Assembly (NCBI RefSeq): GCF_900168125.1
Contig: NZ_FUZF01000001.1
Coordinates: forward strand, 476,676 to 540,675
Length of the DNA: 64,000 nucleotides
Reading direction: 5' to 3'
Source: Sphingobacterium nematocida
GTDB taxonomy: Bacteria > Bacteroidota > Bacteroidia > Sphingobacteriales > Sphingobacteriaceae
The translations under genes and the position numbers were made by a program. A model generated the notes under the pieces. The model had not been told where the DNA came from and searched no databases. It was given only the letters and a program-made list of their open reading frames with translations. This document shows positions 16,894-27,655 of this stretch, one piece after another. Numbering within the stretch: the stretch's first letter is position 1; each line of letters begins with the position of its first letter.

Positions 16894-18072
16894 CTAAACA
16901 CGTTTTAATACCATAGCAGAGGCACCACCACCGCCGTTACAGATTGCTGCCAATCCGTAAGTTCCGCCTTCTTGAGCCAATACGCTAGTTAAGGTCACTA
17001 GAATACGGGCTCCCGAACAACCTAGCGGATGCCCTAAAGAAACAGCACCTCCATAAACGTTTACTTTATTAAGATCTAAATTTAGGATCTTCGCATTAGC
17101 GAGTGCTACTACAGAAAATGCTTCATTAAACTCAAAGAAATCGATATCATCGATTGAAAGTCCAGCCTTCTTCAACACCTTCTCTGTCGCTATGCTCGGC
17201 GTCGTGGTAAACCACTCTGGAGATTGCTCCGCATCAGCGTAGGCAATAATTTCAGCTAAAGGTATCAGTCCCAGCTCCAACATTTTCTCTTCACTCATCA
17301 ACATCAAAACCGCTGCACCATCACTGATAGTTGAGGCATTGGCCGCAGTGACAGTACCGTCTTTTTTAAAAGCAGGTCTCAGTGCTGGTATTTTATCGTA
17401 GTTAACCTGATTAAACTCTTCATCCCGGCTAATTACTTGTTCCCCCTTGCGCGTATGTACGGTCACGGGTACCACTTCGTTCTCAAATTTACCTGCTTCC
17501 CAAGCTTCTTGACTACGTTTATAGGAAGATATAGCATAGGCATCTTGTTGCTCTCGGCTTATTTCATATTTATCGGCACACAGTTCAGCAAATACTCCCA
17601 TTGCGTCCTGACTATACGCATCAGAAAGCCCATCTTTCTGAAGACCATCTACCAATGTCTGATCGCCATACTTGGCCCCCCATCTGGTAGACACAGCATA
17701 ATAAGGCACTTGGCTCATACTTTCCATTCCTCCCGCCAATATAACATCCGCATCACCCAAACGAATGGCCTGTGTAGCCAAAGCAACAGCTTTCATACCG
17801 CTTGCACATACTTTATTGATTGTCGTAGCAGGGATATTATCTGGCAAGCCACTTTTTTTAGCAACCTGTCTTGCGGGTGCCTGCCCAACATTTGCTTGAA
17901 GTACATTTCCCATCAACAGTTCATCCACATCACCTCCTTGTAGACCAGTATCACGAACTATAGCCCCAACAACTTCTGCTCCCAGTTGACTGGCTGACAA
18001 ACCCGAAAGCCCTCCACCAAATCCGCCAATAGCGGTTCGCTGTGCAGCAACTATAAAAACTTTTCTTCCCAT
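16894..18072 (-). CDS. Acetyl-CoA C-acetyltransferase (thiolase)
   Basis: A 392-residue thiolase II type enzyme. The nucleophile is C89 in NKVCASGMK; the C-terminal motifs GGAVSLGHPLGCSGARI (His and second Cys) and CNGGGGASAMV are complete. It condenses or cleaves acetoacetyl-CoA or a longer 3-ketoacyl-CoA. It is divergent from the acyl-CoA dehydrogenase and hydroxyacyl-CoA dehydrogenase genes, with 218 nt between. Together they suggest breakdown of short-chain fatty or branched amino-acid acyl-CoAs, though no enoyl-CoA hydratase is here. Confidence 0.93.
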   Translation of the reverse strand: MGRKVFIVAAQRTAIGGFGGGLSGLSASQLGAEVVGAIVRDTGLQGGDVDELLMGNVLQANVGQAPARQVAKKSGLPDNIPATTINKVCASGMKAVALATQAIRLGDADVILAGGMESMSQVPYYAVSTRWGAKYGDQTLVDGLQKDGLSDAYSQDAMGVFAELCADKYEISREQQDAYAISSYKRSQEAWEAGKFENEVVPVTVHTRKGEQVISRDEEFNQVNYDKIPALRPAFKKDGTVTAANASTISDGAAVLMLMSEEKMLELGLIPLAEIIAYADAEQSPEWFTTTPSIATEKVLKKAGLSIDDIDFFEFNEAFSVVALANAKILNLDLNKVNVYGGAVSLGHPLGCSGARILVTLTSVLAQEGGTYGLAAICNGGGGASAMVLKRV

Positions 18073-18290
18073 AATTTAAATGCATTTTGTAATCATATAC
18101 CTGTTTATAACTTGGGGTTCGATAAAAAATCACAGACCCCTAAAAACTTCACTCACTGTGATAGATAGCAAATTTAGTATTTAATATCAAAATAAATATG
18201 AAATACAAAACCTTTTTGGTTAAATTAGCAGATATCCCGAATAATTGCTAGAAACGAACGGGAAACTATAACCAGTAAACTTAAACGTAT

Positions 18291-19463
18291 ATGCGTGCAT
18301 CAATTTTGACAGCAGAACACGAGACATTTAGAGAAACACTACGTACATTCATACGTAAAGAAATCCTTCCCCATGTAGATCTTTGGGAAAAACAAGGACA
18401 GATAGATCGACAGATATGGAAAAAAATGGGAGACATGGGCTTCATGGGGCTAAACTATCCCGAAGAATACGGAGGCCTTAATCTAGACTTCTATTTCTCT
18501 ATGATTTTTTGCGAAGAAATGTCGCATTGCTTTTCCGGCGGATTTACCATTTCCGCGCTCGTTATACAGTACATGTCGGCCCCTTACTTGCTAAAACACG
18601 GCTCTGAAGAGTTAAAGCAAAAATACCTCCGCCCTGTCATCAGCGGAGACCTCGTTAGTGCAGTTGCCATCACCGAGCCGGGTGCAGGATCTGATGTACA
18701 GCAAATCAAAACTACCGCAATCCAAGAGGGCGATTATTACATTGTAAATGGCTCCAAAACTTTTATTACCAATGGCTACTACGGCGATTTTTTTATAACA
18801 GCCGTAAAGACTAATCCCGAAAAGGGAAACAAAGGCATAAGCCTATTACTTATAGATTGCAACAGTCCGGGAGTTACCGCCAATAAAATCACCAAAATGG
18901 GTTGGCTGGCCTCAGACACTGCCGAACTGGGCTTCGATCAGGTCAAGGTGCCCGTATCTCACTTAATAGGAGAAGAAGGCAGTGGCTTCAAATACCTTAT
19001 GGGTGGACTACAACTAGAACGCCTTACCGCAGCCATACACAGCTTAGCGACTACAGAATCGGCACTAAACTACACGTTAGACTATATGCGTCAACGAGAA
19101 GCTTTTGGTAGAAAGCTACAGGACTTTCAAGTGTTAAGGCACCGTGTTGCACAACTTGTGGCCGATATCACCACTACCAAAGCTTTTATTCAACACTGTT
19201 GCGACCTACAGGAACAGGGCGAGTACGCTGTCAAAGAATGTTCGATTGCCAAACTACAGGCCAGCGAACTAGCCGTACGCGTGGTCAGCGAATGCCTACA
19301 GCTTTTCGGCGGCTACGGTTTTACCGAAGATTACAAAATCGCCCGCCTATATCGTGATGTCCGTGTAGGCACTATTATAGGCGGAACGTCCGAAATCATG
19401 CTCGAGATCATAGCCAAAATAGCGATCGATGACATTCAATACCAACCAAAGGAAAACAAATAA
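18291..19463 (+). CDS. Acyl-CoA dehydrogenase
   Basis: A 390-residue flavoenzyme. AITEPGAGSDV (residues 126-136) is the FAD/substrate signature, and QLFGGYGFTEDY with RDVRVGTIIGGTSEIM is the C-terminal part. The usual Glu of the YEGT position is replaced by Gly (IIGGTSE); instead E243 in LQLERLTAA matches the helix-G catalytic Glu of isovaleryl/long-chain types. The substrate is therefore likely branched or long-chain, but this is inference. The next gene starts 4 nt after its stop. Confidence 0.92.
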   Translation: MRASILTAEHETFRETLRTFIRKEILPHVDLWEKQGQIDRQIWKKMGDMGFMGLNYPEEYGGLNLDFYFSMIFCEEMSHCFSGGFTISALVIQYMSAPYLLKHGSEELKQKYLRPVISGDLVSAVAITEPGAGSDVQQIKTTAIQEGDYYIVNGSKTFITNGYYGDFFITAVKTNPEKGNKGISLLLIDCNSPGVTANKITKMGWLASDTAELGFDQVKVPVSHLIGEEGSGFKYLMGGLQLERLTAAIHSLATTESALNYTLDYMRQREAFGRKLQDFQVLRHRVAQLVADITTTKAFIQHCCDLQEQGEYAVKECSIAKLQASELAVRVVSECLQLFGGYGFTEDYKIARLYRDVRVGTIIGGTSEIMLEIIAKIAIDDIQYQPKENK

Positions 19464-19467
19464 AGCT

Positions 19468-20628
19468 ATGCTATACGACCCATTTAATTTTTCCCGAATA
19501 GGCATTATTGGTGCAGGCATGATGGGAGCAGGAATTGCCTTTGAAGCGGCAAAAGCGGGCATCAAGGTCTTGCTCAAAGACATGACTATCGAGCAGGCAC
19601 AACAGGGCAAGTTCTATTCCGAACGAATTTGTCTAAAACTCATAGAAAAAGGAAAGATGCACGACGAGCAGATGAAACAGCTCCTTGCCAATATCGAACC
19701 GGTTTGTGACTATGATACATTTCATGATTTAGATATGATCATAGAAGCTGTATTTGAAGATTTAGATCTTAAAAAAACAGTTATCCAAGCATCCCAATCG
19801 GGACTTCATCCAGAAGCTTTTTTCGCATCCAATACAACATCCCTCCTTATCAGCGAATTGGCAAAGTCAAGCCAGGATCCAGCTACTTTCATTGGTATAC
19901 ACTTTTTCTCGCCCGTAGATCGCATGAAACTGGTGGAGATCATCCGTGGCAGAGAAACCAGCCCACAGACAGTAGAGAAAGCAAGACAGTTGGCCCACAA
20001 GCTAGGCAAAACCGCTATTGTTGTCAACGATGGTCCCGGCTTCTATACCTCCCGAGTCTTTTTCAACTACCTACTTGAAGCGATCACGATGCTGCTGGAA
20101 GGTATACCTGCAGAGCAGATCGAAGCCAAAGCACGGGAAGCGGGTTTTGGTGCCAGTCCATTAGCGGTATTAGATGAGATATCTCTTCCTCTAATGCTGC
20201 ATGTATATGATCAGTTTCCCTCATTGAGTGCCAGCCAACAGCGGGCCTACCGCTATATAAACACCTTGGTATCAGAGGGTCGATCGGGACGTAAAGCAGG
20301 TAAAGGGTTTTACACCTACGGCGAATCAAAAACACTATGGAAAGATCCGGCATTACCGTTTACCGCACCTACTATCGAGGAAGGGATAATCGCCAAAAGA
20401 CTCTTACACGTAATGGCACTCGATAGTTATCGCTGCTTGGAAGAGGGCATTTTGGACAACAAGAGCGATGGAGATACAGGCTCTATGCTCGGCATCGGAT
20501 ACCCACAGCGTACGGGAGGTGTCTTCGGTCATATCGACCAAGTCGGATTACCGCAGTTCGTCCGCGAATGTGAACAATTTGCCGACAAAGGCGAACAGTG
20601 GGACATTCCGGAATCTTTACAGAAGTGA
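19468..20628 (+). CDS. 3-hydroxyacyl-CoA dehydrogenase
   Basis: A 386-residue NAD-dependent enzyme; start taken at ATG (MLYDPFNFSRIG) 4 nt after the acyl-CoA dehydrogenase stop. It has the Rossmann motif GIIGAGMMGAGIAFEAA, NTTSLLISELA, HFFSPVDRMKLVEIIRG with the catalytic His, and NDGPGFYTSRVFF. Two C-terminal 3HCDH domains follow (about 190-290 and 310-386). It looks like the dehydrogenase half of FadB/FadJ without the hydratase domain. It makes an operon with the preceding gene. Confidence 0.92.
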   Translation: MLYDPFNFSRIGIIGAGMMGAGIAFEAAKAGIKVLLKDMTIEQAQQGKFYSERICLKLIEKGKMHDEQMKQLLANIEPVCDYDTFHDLDMIIEAVFEDLDLKKTVIQASQSGLHPEAFFASNTTSLLISELAKSSQDPATFIGIHFFSPVDRMKLVEIIRGRETSPQTVEKARQLAHKLGKTAIVVNDGPGFYTSRVFFNYLLEAITMLLEGIPAEQIEAKAREAGFGASPLAVLDEISLPLMLHVYDQFPSLSASQQRAYRYINTLVSEGRSGRKAGKGFYTYGESKTLWKDPALPFTAPTIEEGIIAKRLLHVMALDSYRCLEEGILDNKSDGDTGSMLGIGYPQRTGGVFGHIDQVGLPQFVRECEQFADKGEQWDIPESLQK

Positions 20629-21195
20629 GGTTAAGATGTGAAGGTGTTATCGAGTTATCAAGTGAACATGTTATCTAGATAATGATGCTTGATAACCGTA
20701 AAATTAACGTCACCCTGCTGTGTCCCGAGAATCGGGGAGTGGAGTGCAACGGAATCGAATACGGCTATGGACTATATTGAAGTCATGTATAGCTTTTAGA
20801 TCCCTCTATTCCGCTATGCTGCAATCGGGATGACGAGATAGTTAACAAATCCGTCATTGCAAGAGGTAAGTTTTTTAACAAACACTAAGGAGATCCCATG
20901 ACAGTATACGTCATTCCGCAAAGGCGGAACAGGCTCTCGCGGAGTTCCGAGTTTACCTCGGGAACCTTGCGGAGTACTTGTTCCGATACATCGGAAGGTC
21001 TACAAACTGTATAGTATTAATATTATAGCTTCTAGATACTCCGATACCCGGAGCAGGCTCTCCACTACGCTCGGCATGACAGCACACTCTGTAAACCATT
21101 CATTCCAAACGAAATAGCACGAAGCGAAGCAATCCCCCCTATAACAAGGAGATTGCTTCATTTCATTTGCAATGGCGCTTATCATCTACCGCCTC
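20629..21195. repeat. Gene-free mosaic of decayed intergenic repeats
   Basis: No ORF is credible in these 567 nt. Inverted repeats include GTTATCAAG/CTTGATAAC (20654-20662 with 20688-20696), GAAGCAATC with GATTGCTTC (about 21127-21160), and fragments such as CGGCATGACA, CGTCATTCCGC and CCCGAGAATCGGGGAG. These resemble the dispersed short palindromic elements common between genes in this group. The piece separates the convergent hydroxyacyl-CoA dehydrogenase and prpD genes. It could contain a bidirectional terminator. Confidence 0.55.
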
Positions 21196-22647
21196 CTACT
21201 TCATCATCAAGTCTACCAAATCATTGACATCCATCGCGACGAACGTATCGTAATCCAAAGTGGATTCGCAAATTAACCGCTGTTGCTTTTCGGAGAAAAT
21301 GCGAGCCAGATTACGCTTGTACTTTTCAATAAGTTTCGGAATTCCCTCCTCTCTACGTCTTGGGTGCCCTATAGGATATTCCACGAGCACCTCCGGCAGA
21401 ACTGTACCATCGTTCATTACAATCGTAATAGCATTAGCAATCGCCCGCTTCTCCGGATTGTGATAATCCACAGTAAATTTTTTGTCCTCGATGCAGGTTA
21501 TTTTATCCCTTAATACATCTATTCGGGAATCCAATGCCACGGCATCTTCATAGTCTTCTGCAGTAAGCTGTCCAAATAGTAATGGTATAGCCACCATATA
21601 TTGAATACAATGATCCCGGTCTGCAGGATTATATAGCGGCCCTTTTTTATCAATAATACGGATAGCAGCTTCGTGTGTACGTATAGTAATATGCGCAATA
21701 TCTTCAGCTGTATTCCCTCGCGATATGAGTTCTCGGTAGAGCTGCATGGCACATTCCACGGCAGTCTGTGCGTGAAACTCGGCTGGAAAAGAAATCTTAA
21801 AAAGGACGTTCTCCATCACATAAGATCCATAAGGCCGCTGAAATTCGAAAGCTTGACCTTTAAACAAGACATCGTAAAATCCCCATATAGGCGCAGATAG
21901 TACCGAAGGATACCCCATTTCACCTGTTTTCGCGATCAATGCCAAACGGACAGCCCTAGAAGTGGCATCACCTGCAGCCCAGGATTTACGACTTCCGGTA
22001 TTCGGGGCATGCCTATAGGTCCGCAAAGCCTGCCCATCGACAAATGCCAAAGACACTGCATTGATCAACTCCTCTCGACTAAGCCCTAAAAGTCGGCCTA
22101 CTACAGCCGTTGAGGCTACCTTTACCAAAATCACGTGATCCAGCCCCACTTTATTAAAAGCATTCTCTAATGCCAAAACTCCTTGAATTTCGTGGGCCAT
22201 AATCATAGCATCGAGGACCATATCCATTTTAAGTGCTTTTTGCCCCTTGGCTATGCCGGTACGGCTTAGCCAATCTGCAACAGCTAAAATGCCTCCAAGG
22301 TTGTCAGACGGATGTCCCCATTCGGCAGCTAGCCAGGTATCATTAAAGTCCAACCAGCGAATCATAGCACCAATATTAAATGCAGCCTGTATAGGATCCA
22401 GCTGAAAGTTTGTACCAGGTACCTTTGCTCCATTAGGTACGACGCTTCCCTCGACAATGGGGCCCATCAATTTTGTGCAAGCCGGATAAGTGAGTGCCTC
22501 AAAACCACAACCGATAGTATCCAAAAAACAATAAAAAGCAGTTTTACGTGCTAGCGTGCTATCTATATTAAAATTTAAAACATAATCGGCTATATCGCTC
22601 AACACTAGATCAGGTTGAGGTCTTTCATTTGATGGTATTGAAGACAT
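21196..22647 (-). CDS. prpD: 2-methylcitrate dehydratase (MmgE/PrpD family)
   Basis: A 483-residue protein of the MmgE/PrpD family, the iron-free dehydratase that converts 2-methylcitrate to 2-methylaconitate. Typical stretches are [41 protein letters not shown] and [16 protein letters not shown]. Last gene of the leftward prpB-prpC-prpD operon, 36 nt after prpC. Length is as expected for PrpD. Confidence 0.93.
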   Translation of the reverse strand: MSSIPSNERPQPDLVLSDIADYVLNFNIDSTLARKTAFYCFLDTIGCGFEALTYPACTKLMGPIVEGSVVPNGAKVPGTNFQLDPIQAAFNIGAMIRWLDFNDTWLAAEWGHPSDNLGGILAVADWLSRTGIAKGQKALKMDMVLDAMIMAHEIQGVLALENAFNKVGLDHVILVKVASTAVVGRLLGLSREELINAVSLAFVDGQALRTYRHAPNTGSRKSWAAGDATSRAVRLALIAKTGEMGYPSVLSAPIWGFYDVLFKGQAFEFQRPYGSYVMENVLFKISFPAEFHAQTAVECAMQLYRELISRGNTAEDIAHITIRTHEAAIRIIDKKGPLYNPADRDHCIQYMVAIPLLFGQLTAEDYEDAVALDSRIDVLRDKITCIEDKKFTVDYHNPEKRAIANAITIVMNDGTVLPEVLVEYPIGHPRRREEGIPKLIEKYKRNLARIFSEKQQRLICESTLDYDTFVAMDVNDLVDLMMK

Positions 22648-22683
22648 TTCTTAAAATATTAGTTTTACAGTAAATAGTTTTAA

Positions 22684-23835
22684 TTAGCGTTGATTTAATG
22701 GAACAAAAGCTCTGTTTTCGGGTCCCACATAATTGGCACTTGGACGGATTATCTTGCCATCCTGTCGTTGTTCGAAGACATGTGCAGACCAACCTGTAAT
22801 CCGAGAAAGCACAAACAAAGGTGTAAACATCTCTGTAGGTATGCCCATCAGGTGATAGGATACAGCAGAATACCAATCCAGATTAGGAAACATTCGTTTT
22901 TCCTCCCACATCACCTTTTCCAATCGTTCGGCTATATAGTACAGATTCATGTCTCCGGCTTCTTCGGATAACTCTCGCGCTACACGCTTGATGACCTCAT
23001 TGCGCGGATCTGAAATCGTATACACAGGATGCCCAAAACCGATAACCACCTCTTTATTTGCCAGCCTTCTGCGTATATCGGCTTCGGCTTCATCAGGATT
23101 AGCGTAACGGGTCTGTATTTCGAAAGCCACTTCGTTAGCTCCACCGTGTTTTGGCCCCCGCAGAGCCCCTATAGCACCTGCTATGCAGGAATACATATCC
23201 GATCCTGTCCCAGCAATCACGCGTGCTGTAAAGGTAGATGCATTAAATTCATGTTCCGCATAAAGATTCAGCGAAATCTGCATGGCGCGCACCCAAGAAT
23301 CAGGAGGTACAGTCCCGTGTAATAAATGTAGAAAATGTCCGCCCAACGTTGCATCATCCGTTTCTACAGCAATCTCTCGCCCATTTTGACTAAAATGGTG
23401 CCAATACAACAAAGCTGATCCCATGGAAGACATCAGTCTATTAGCTATATCTCGTGCTCCAGCCAAAGGATGGCTCTCCTTTTCGGGCTGTAAGCTTCCA
23501 AATACCGAAACGTAAGTACGCAGCACATCCATAGGATGCGCTGTTGTGGGCAATTGTTTCAATACCTTCTGTATAGCGATGGGCAAGCCCCGTTGACTTA
23601 ATAATTGTGTCTGATAAGTATTCAACTGTGCCTGAGTAGGTAGAGCACCATATATCAGCAGATAAGCAACCTCTTCAAATGTTGCACGATCAGCTAGTTC
23701 GAGTATATCATATCCCCTATAATGCAGATCATTCCCACTCTTACCCACCGTGCTCAACGCTGTATTTCCAGCGGGCACACCAGATAATGCCACACTCTTT
23801 TTAGGCTTAAATCCTATTTCGTTAGTCTCATTCAT
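22684..23835 (-). CDS. prpC: 2-methylcitrate synthase / citrate synthase family
   Basis: A 383-residue short citrate-synthase type enzyme. Active-site residues are visible: [12 protein letters not shown] (His), GFGHPVYT (His) and [20 protein letters not shown] (Asp position replaced by the usual arrangement of the short family; R in SRITGW). In the methylcitrate cycle it joins propionyl-CoA and oxaloacetate. The ATG overlaps the prpB stop by 8 nt. Context makes methylcitrate synthase far likelier than a housekeeping citrate synthase. Confidence 0.92.
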   Translation of the reverse strand: MNETNEIGFKPKKSVALSGVPAGNTALSTVGKSGNDLHYRGYDILELADRATFEEVAYLLIYGALPTQAQLNTYQTQLLSQRGLPIAIQKVLKQLPTTAHPMDVLRTYVSVFGSLQPEKESHPLAGARDIANRLMSSMGSALLYWHHFSQNGREIAVETDDATLGGHFLHLLHGTVPPDSWVRAMQISLNLYAEHEFNASTFTARVIAGTGSDMYSCIAGAIGALRGPKHGGANEVAFEIQTRYANPDEAEADIRRRLANKEVVIGFGHPVYTISDPRNEVIKRVARELSEEAGDMNLYYIAERLEKVMWEEKRMFPNLDWYSAVSYHLMGIPTEMFTPLFVLSRITGWSAHVFEQRQDGKIIRPSANYVGPENRAFVPLNQR

Positions 23836-24715
23836 CGTGCTTCGTTTTAAAAAGGTTATCTAATCGGTTCTCGTAGGCATAATAATCTATACTACGGTAT
23901 AGCTCTTCTCTTGTCTGCATATGCTCCAAGACAGCAGCCTGACTTCCGTCCTGACGAATATGGGCATACACCTGCTCAGCAGCTTTATTTGCAGCTCTAA
24001 ATGCAGATAGTGGGTATAAAACGATAGAGACTTCTGCATTTCGCAATTCTTCAACAGTAAACAAGGGAGTCTGTCCAAATTCCGTTATATTGGCTAATAT
24101 GGGAAGCCCTGTACGCTGTGCAAATGCTGTATAATCGGACAGGCGGGTTACCGCCTCGGCGAAAATAAAATCTGCGCCGGCTTCCTTATAGGCCATTGCT
24201 CTTTCTATAGCACCGTCTATCCCTTCGGAAGCTATAGCATCTGTACGGGCGCCGATTACGAACTTATCATCCGTCCGGGCATCTACAGCAGCTTTGATAC
24301 GGTCGACCATCTCAGACAGAGAGACCAATTCTTTGCCTGGTCTATGGCCGCATCGTTTGGCCCCGACTTGGTCCTCCATATGCACCGCCGCAGCTCCGAC
24401 TTTAATAAGCGACTTGATAGTACGCGCTACATTAAATGCAGAAGGGCCAAAACCGGTATCTATATCTACCATTAACGGTAGATTACAGACATTTGTAATT
24501 CGGTCTACGTCAATAAGAACATCCTGTAAATTGGTTATTCCTAAATCGGGTATACCCAATGAACCAGCAGCTACACCACCTCCAGATAAATAAATAGCTT
24601 GAAATCCTTCTTGTTGGGCAAGTAATGCGTGATTGGCATTTATAGCACCGACCACTTGTAAAGGTTTTTCCTTTTCAATAGCTTCTCTAAAAAGAAGCCC
24701 AGGGGAGTTTATCAT
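23828..24715 (-). CDS. prpB: 2-methylisocitrate lyase
   Basis: A 295-residue PEP mutase/isocitrate lyase family protein. Start taken at [13 protein letters not shown]; an upstream in-frame ATG would include a stem-loop of the leader. The catalytic Cys is in [14 protein letters not shown], and MVDIDTGFG and HMEDQ give the metal site. It splits 2-methylisocitrate to pyruvate and succinate. First gene of the prp operon, which detoxifies and uses propionyl-CoA. Confidence 0.94.
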   Translation of the reverse strand: MINSPGLLFREAIEKEKPLQVVGAINANHALLAQQEGFQAIYLSGGGVAAGSLGIPDLGITNLQDVLIDVDRITNVCNLPLMVDIDTGFGPSAFNVARTIKSLIKVGAAAVHMEDQVGAKRCGHRPGKELVSLSEMVDRIKAAVDARTDDKFVIGARTDAIASEGIDGAIERAMAYKEAGADFIFAEAVTRLSDYTAFAQRTGLPILANITEFGQTPLFTVEELRNAEVSIVLYPLSAFRAANKAAEQVYAHIRQDGSQAAVLEHMQTREELYRSIDYYAYENRLDNLFKTKHDE

Positions 24716-24733
24716 ATAATTGGATATTGAATA

Positions 24734-24766
24734 ACTATACGCCAGCATCAGTTACCAGCGTATAGT
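24734..24766. promoter_or_regulatory. Dyad in the prp operon leader
   Basis: ACTATACGC (24734-24742) and GCGTATAGT (24758-24766) are perfect 9-bp arms 15 nt apart, ending 19 nt before the prpB ATG. It could be an operator for a prp regulator or a leader hairpin. No PrpR-like gene is in the window. Confidence 0.55.
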
Positions 24767-24867
24767 CTTTAATTCGCAAACACCCTACTACTACAGGGAT
24801 TACTTATTCAAAGGATAAGATACGAATTTAATTTAATCAATACCAAACGATTAGGCTTTATTTATAT

Positions 24868-26679
24868 TTAAAACTGATAGACTAGACCCGCTGCAAGTCC
24901 ACCATGAAATGTATTATTATTCGTATTACTTTTCCACAGATTCCAGACAGGTTTTGCATCTTGGTCTGAAACCTCAGCCGCCTGCGAATAATTTATAGAT
25001 GGTGCTATGTAAACACGGATATGTGAGGATAGTAGCAACGATGGAATAACTTGTAATGAGGTACGAGAGGCGTCCTTCCATCTCAATTCCTTGTCCATAT
25101 GCATTCTTTGAGTTAATTCAGCAGATAACACAAACTTATTCTTTTCCATCAGATTAGCACCTAGACCGACATCTACTGCATACTTAAAAACATCATGATC
25201 AAGATAAGTCCCTGCACCTAAAATACTGTACAAAACCCTCCCACCGGACTTAAAGCTCATCCCCAGATAACCACTCTCATCAACAGTCAAAGCAAGTTGC
25301 TTCTGTCCATTCTTTATCCAATTGAAGATTGCTATCGGATAGTCACTACTATCTGCAATATTAATTAAGGAAGCCAACTGTATCCCCCTCACTTTCTTTG
25401 CAATATTCATCACGCCTGCTACTTGATTACCAACAGATTTATGCGCGATATTAATTCCACCTGCCATTTGTATTCCAATCGCCTCGTTTGCCCTATTCAT
25501 CACACCGGCAAGCTGATATTGTACCGTGTCTTTTATATAATTTATACCCCCTGCAATCTGCCCTCCTCTAGCCTCGACTCCCATGTTCATAACACCTGCC
25601 AACTGTATTCCCCTTACGGTATCTACCTTATTCCAACCGCCAGCGAGTTGCACACCGTTTAGATTCCGCAACACGACGTTGCCTACGCCCCCCATCTGGA
25701 CGCCAGATACATCTCCTCCGACAACATTTACCCCCCCAGCCATTTGCAGTCCCTTAACCTTATATTGGTTTAAATTAAAAACACCAGCAAACTCTACTCC
25801 ATCCACACCTGCCGTCGCGCCACCAAGTATATTGATGGACACTTTATTCACAATCTGAGAATTGAAAAAACCGTGTGTACTTAACCCCGGAGTCAATGAC
25901 ATCTGATACGGACTATAGATAAAAAAACCGCCGAGATTTGCACTCTGTATACGTTGAGATGTATTGGTAAAAGCCGCACCTAAAAACGTTCTATAAATAT
26001 TCCGATTAGAGTCGACCAACACATAATACCCCTCCTTTTTCATTTTATATTTTTTTGCTACATCGATCGGCAACAACAAAATAAGTGTCGTATCTCTGTA
26101 GTTCTCTTTATTAAGGCCAATAACGACTCTGTTATCTGGTCTTTTAACATCTAGTTCAAAGAATCCATCTCTATCGGTAAGCGTTGCATTCAAGTAAGTT
26201 TCTTTGTCGTAAACACTGGCAAAAGACAGGGGCCTGTTACTGCGAAGATCCCTCACATACCCCGAAATCATGGTTTTATGGTTTTGCTTATGATCTATAT
26301 CGACTTGATCCACCACCATACGCCAGTCCGAGCGATTGATAATAATGTGGGTAGCTGTTTCTTTAAATGAATACCGTTGTCCCAAAACGGATTCCAAATA
26401 ATCAATCAATATGCCTTCGTATGCTTTAGCCGAAATCACACTATCTGGATTTAACAGTTGACTATTATACGAAAACAACAGCCCCTCATCCTGTCTCAAT
26501 TCTTCCATAAATTGTCCTACTGTTATTTTTTCATAGGGAGGAACCTGTATCTTCCGGGCTAGCTTTGCCTGGGAATAGGCAGAAAGTTGTATCAAAACCA
26601 AGATAGAAAAAGTAATAAAAAGCTTCGTCCTCGATATAAAATAGATGATCAACTTGACACTCCTAATAAACTGGCACAT
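24868..26679 (-). CDS. STN-domain surface protein with LA_2272-like beta repeats
   Basis: A 603-residue protein from MCQFIRSV, preceded by AAAGGA ten bases upstream and just past the fecR stop; an ATG 10 codons earlier would overlap fecR. Order: signal segment ending SAYSQ; STN domain (about 48-115) with VGQFMEELRQDEGLLFSYNS; carboxypeptidase-regulatory-like beta domain (about 136-205); about ten 16-residue repeats of the form VRGIQLAGVMNMGVEA (about 290-445); and a C-terminal beta-rich region ending LVYQF, an outer-membrane-like end. No TonB plug or barrel of a receptor is seen. It follows sigma and FecR genes in one operon. Confidence 0.72.
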   Translation of the reverse strand: MCQFIRSVKLIIYFISRTKLFITFSILVLIQLSAYSQAKLARKIQVPPYEKITVGQFMEELRQDEGLLFSYNSQLLNPDSVISAKAYEGILIDYLESVLGQRYSFKETATHIIINRSDWRMVVDQVDIDHKQNHKTMISGYVRDLRSNRPLSFASVYDKETYLNATLTDRDGFFELDVKRPDNRVVIGLNKENYRDTTLILLLPIDVAKKYKMKKEGYYVLVDSNRNIYRTFLGAAFTNTSQRIQSANLGGFFIYSPYQMSLTPGLSTHGFFNSQIVNKVSINILGGATAGVDGVEFAGVFNLNQYKVKGLQMAGGVNVVGGDVSGVQMGGVGNVVLRNLNGVQLAGGWNKVDTVRGIQLAGVMNMGVEARGGQIAGGINYIKDTVQYQLAGVMNRANEAIGIQMAGGINIAHKSVGNQVAGVMNIAKKVRGIQLASLINIADSSDYPIAIFNWIKNGQKQLALTVDESGYLGMSFKSGGRVLYSILGAGTYLDHDVFKYAVDVGLGANLMEKNKFVLSAELTQRMHMDKELRWKDASRTSLQVIPSLLLSSHIRVYIAPSINYSQAAEVSDQDAKPVWNLWKSNTNNNTFHGGLAAGLVYQF

Positions 26680-26686
26680 AATATAG

Positions 26687-27655
26687 TTATCCTTTAATAT
26701 AATATACATTTCCTTTTTTTTCTATTTTCAATTCAAAAGTCTTCAGTATCACATCCAACATCTCATTCAGTGTCTGCTTTTCGAACGTGGCAGTGTACCT
26801 CAAAGCTTTATTACTTTCGTTGACCAACACGAATTTTTTATCAAATGCCTTCCCCAACACTTCAAAAACCCTATTTAACGGTGTATTTTCAAAAATAAAT
26901 TCTTGGTGGAGATAGTATTTGTACAACTGATCAGGCACAATATCTACCTTAGGCTTAGTACATAGTGTGTCTTTGATTACAACTCTTTCATTTGGGCGTA
27001 ACCGTACACTATTTAACCCATGATCGACTTGTACCGAACCTGTCGAAACAATCACTTCTGTCTCGTCATCTGATCTTCTTACATGAAAACTGGTGCCTAA
27101 CACCGTAATCGTACTCTTACCACTCTGAATGACAAAAGGTTGGGTTGTATCTTTTTTTACATCAAAGAAAACCTCCCCTTTCGACAATCTTACTTTACGT
27201 TCCTTATCCAACCAATCCTTCTTGTAATCCAATACGGTTAGCTTGTTGAGGTACACCCTACTACCATCTGGAAGACTAGCTTGCTGAAGTGTATGATCTG
27301 AACTAAGGGACAAATCTGCTGACAGTGTCCATCGCAGCACGGCCCAGGAAGATAAAAACAAAACAATAACTGCTGCACCAAGCCCCCACGAGTAACCGAG
27401 ATTACGTCTTTTTGCTTTTTTCAGTTTCACGACATTATTCCTAGCCTGGTCTCTAAGTTTTACAAAATCTGACCAAGCTCGATCCACATCCACCTCAGGA
27501 CTAACATTTGAGCTACCACTCCACTCCCATATCTTTTTCATATCTGTAAACTCTTTTTGGTGGTTAGAATCCTCTTTAATCCAAGCTTCAACAGCCGATC
27601 GCTGTTCTTTATTCAAATCCCCCGTTATATACTTTACTAAATGTTCCTTATTCAT
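26687..27655 (-). CDS. FecR-family anti-sigma factor
   Basis: A 322-residue protein with a cytoplasmic N-terminal part, one membrane segment near residues 91-108 (LGAAVIVLFLSSWAVL), the FecR domain (about 120-215, with LPDGSRVYLN and VLGTSFHVR) and a C-terminal DUF4974-like/STN-like domain (FIFENTPLNRVFEVLGKAF). It holds the ECF sigma factor encoded just upstream until a signal arrives from an outer-membrane partner. The two genes overlap by 4 nt. Confidence 0.92.
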   Translation of the reverse strand: MNKEHLVKYITGDLNKEQRSAVEAWIKEDSNHQKEFTDMKKIWEWSGSSNVSPEVDVDRAWSDFVKLRDQARNNVVKLKKAKRRNLGYSWGLGAAVIVLFLSSWAVLRWTLSADLSLSSDHTLQQASLPDGSRVYLNKLTVLDYKKDWLDKERKVRLSKGEVFFDVKKDTTQPFVIQSGKSTITVLGTSFHVRRSDDETEVIVSTGSVQVDHGLNSVRLRPNERVVIKDTLCTKPKVDIVPDQLYKYYLHQEFIFENTPLNRVFEVLGKAFDKKFVLVNESNKALRYTATFEKQTLNEMLDVILKTFELKIEKKGNVYYIKG

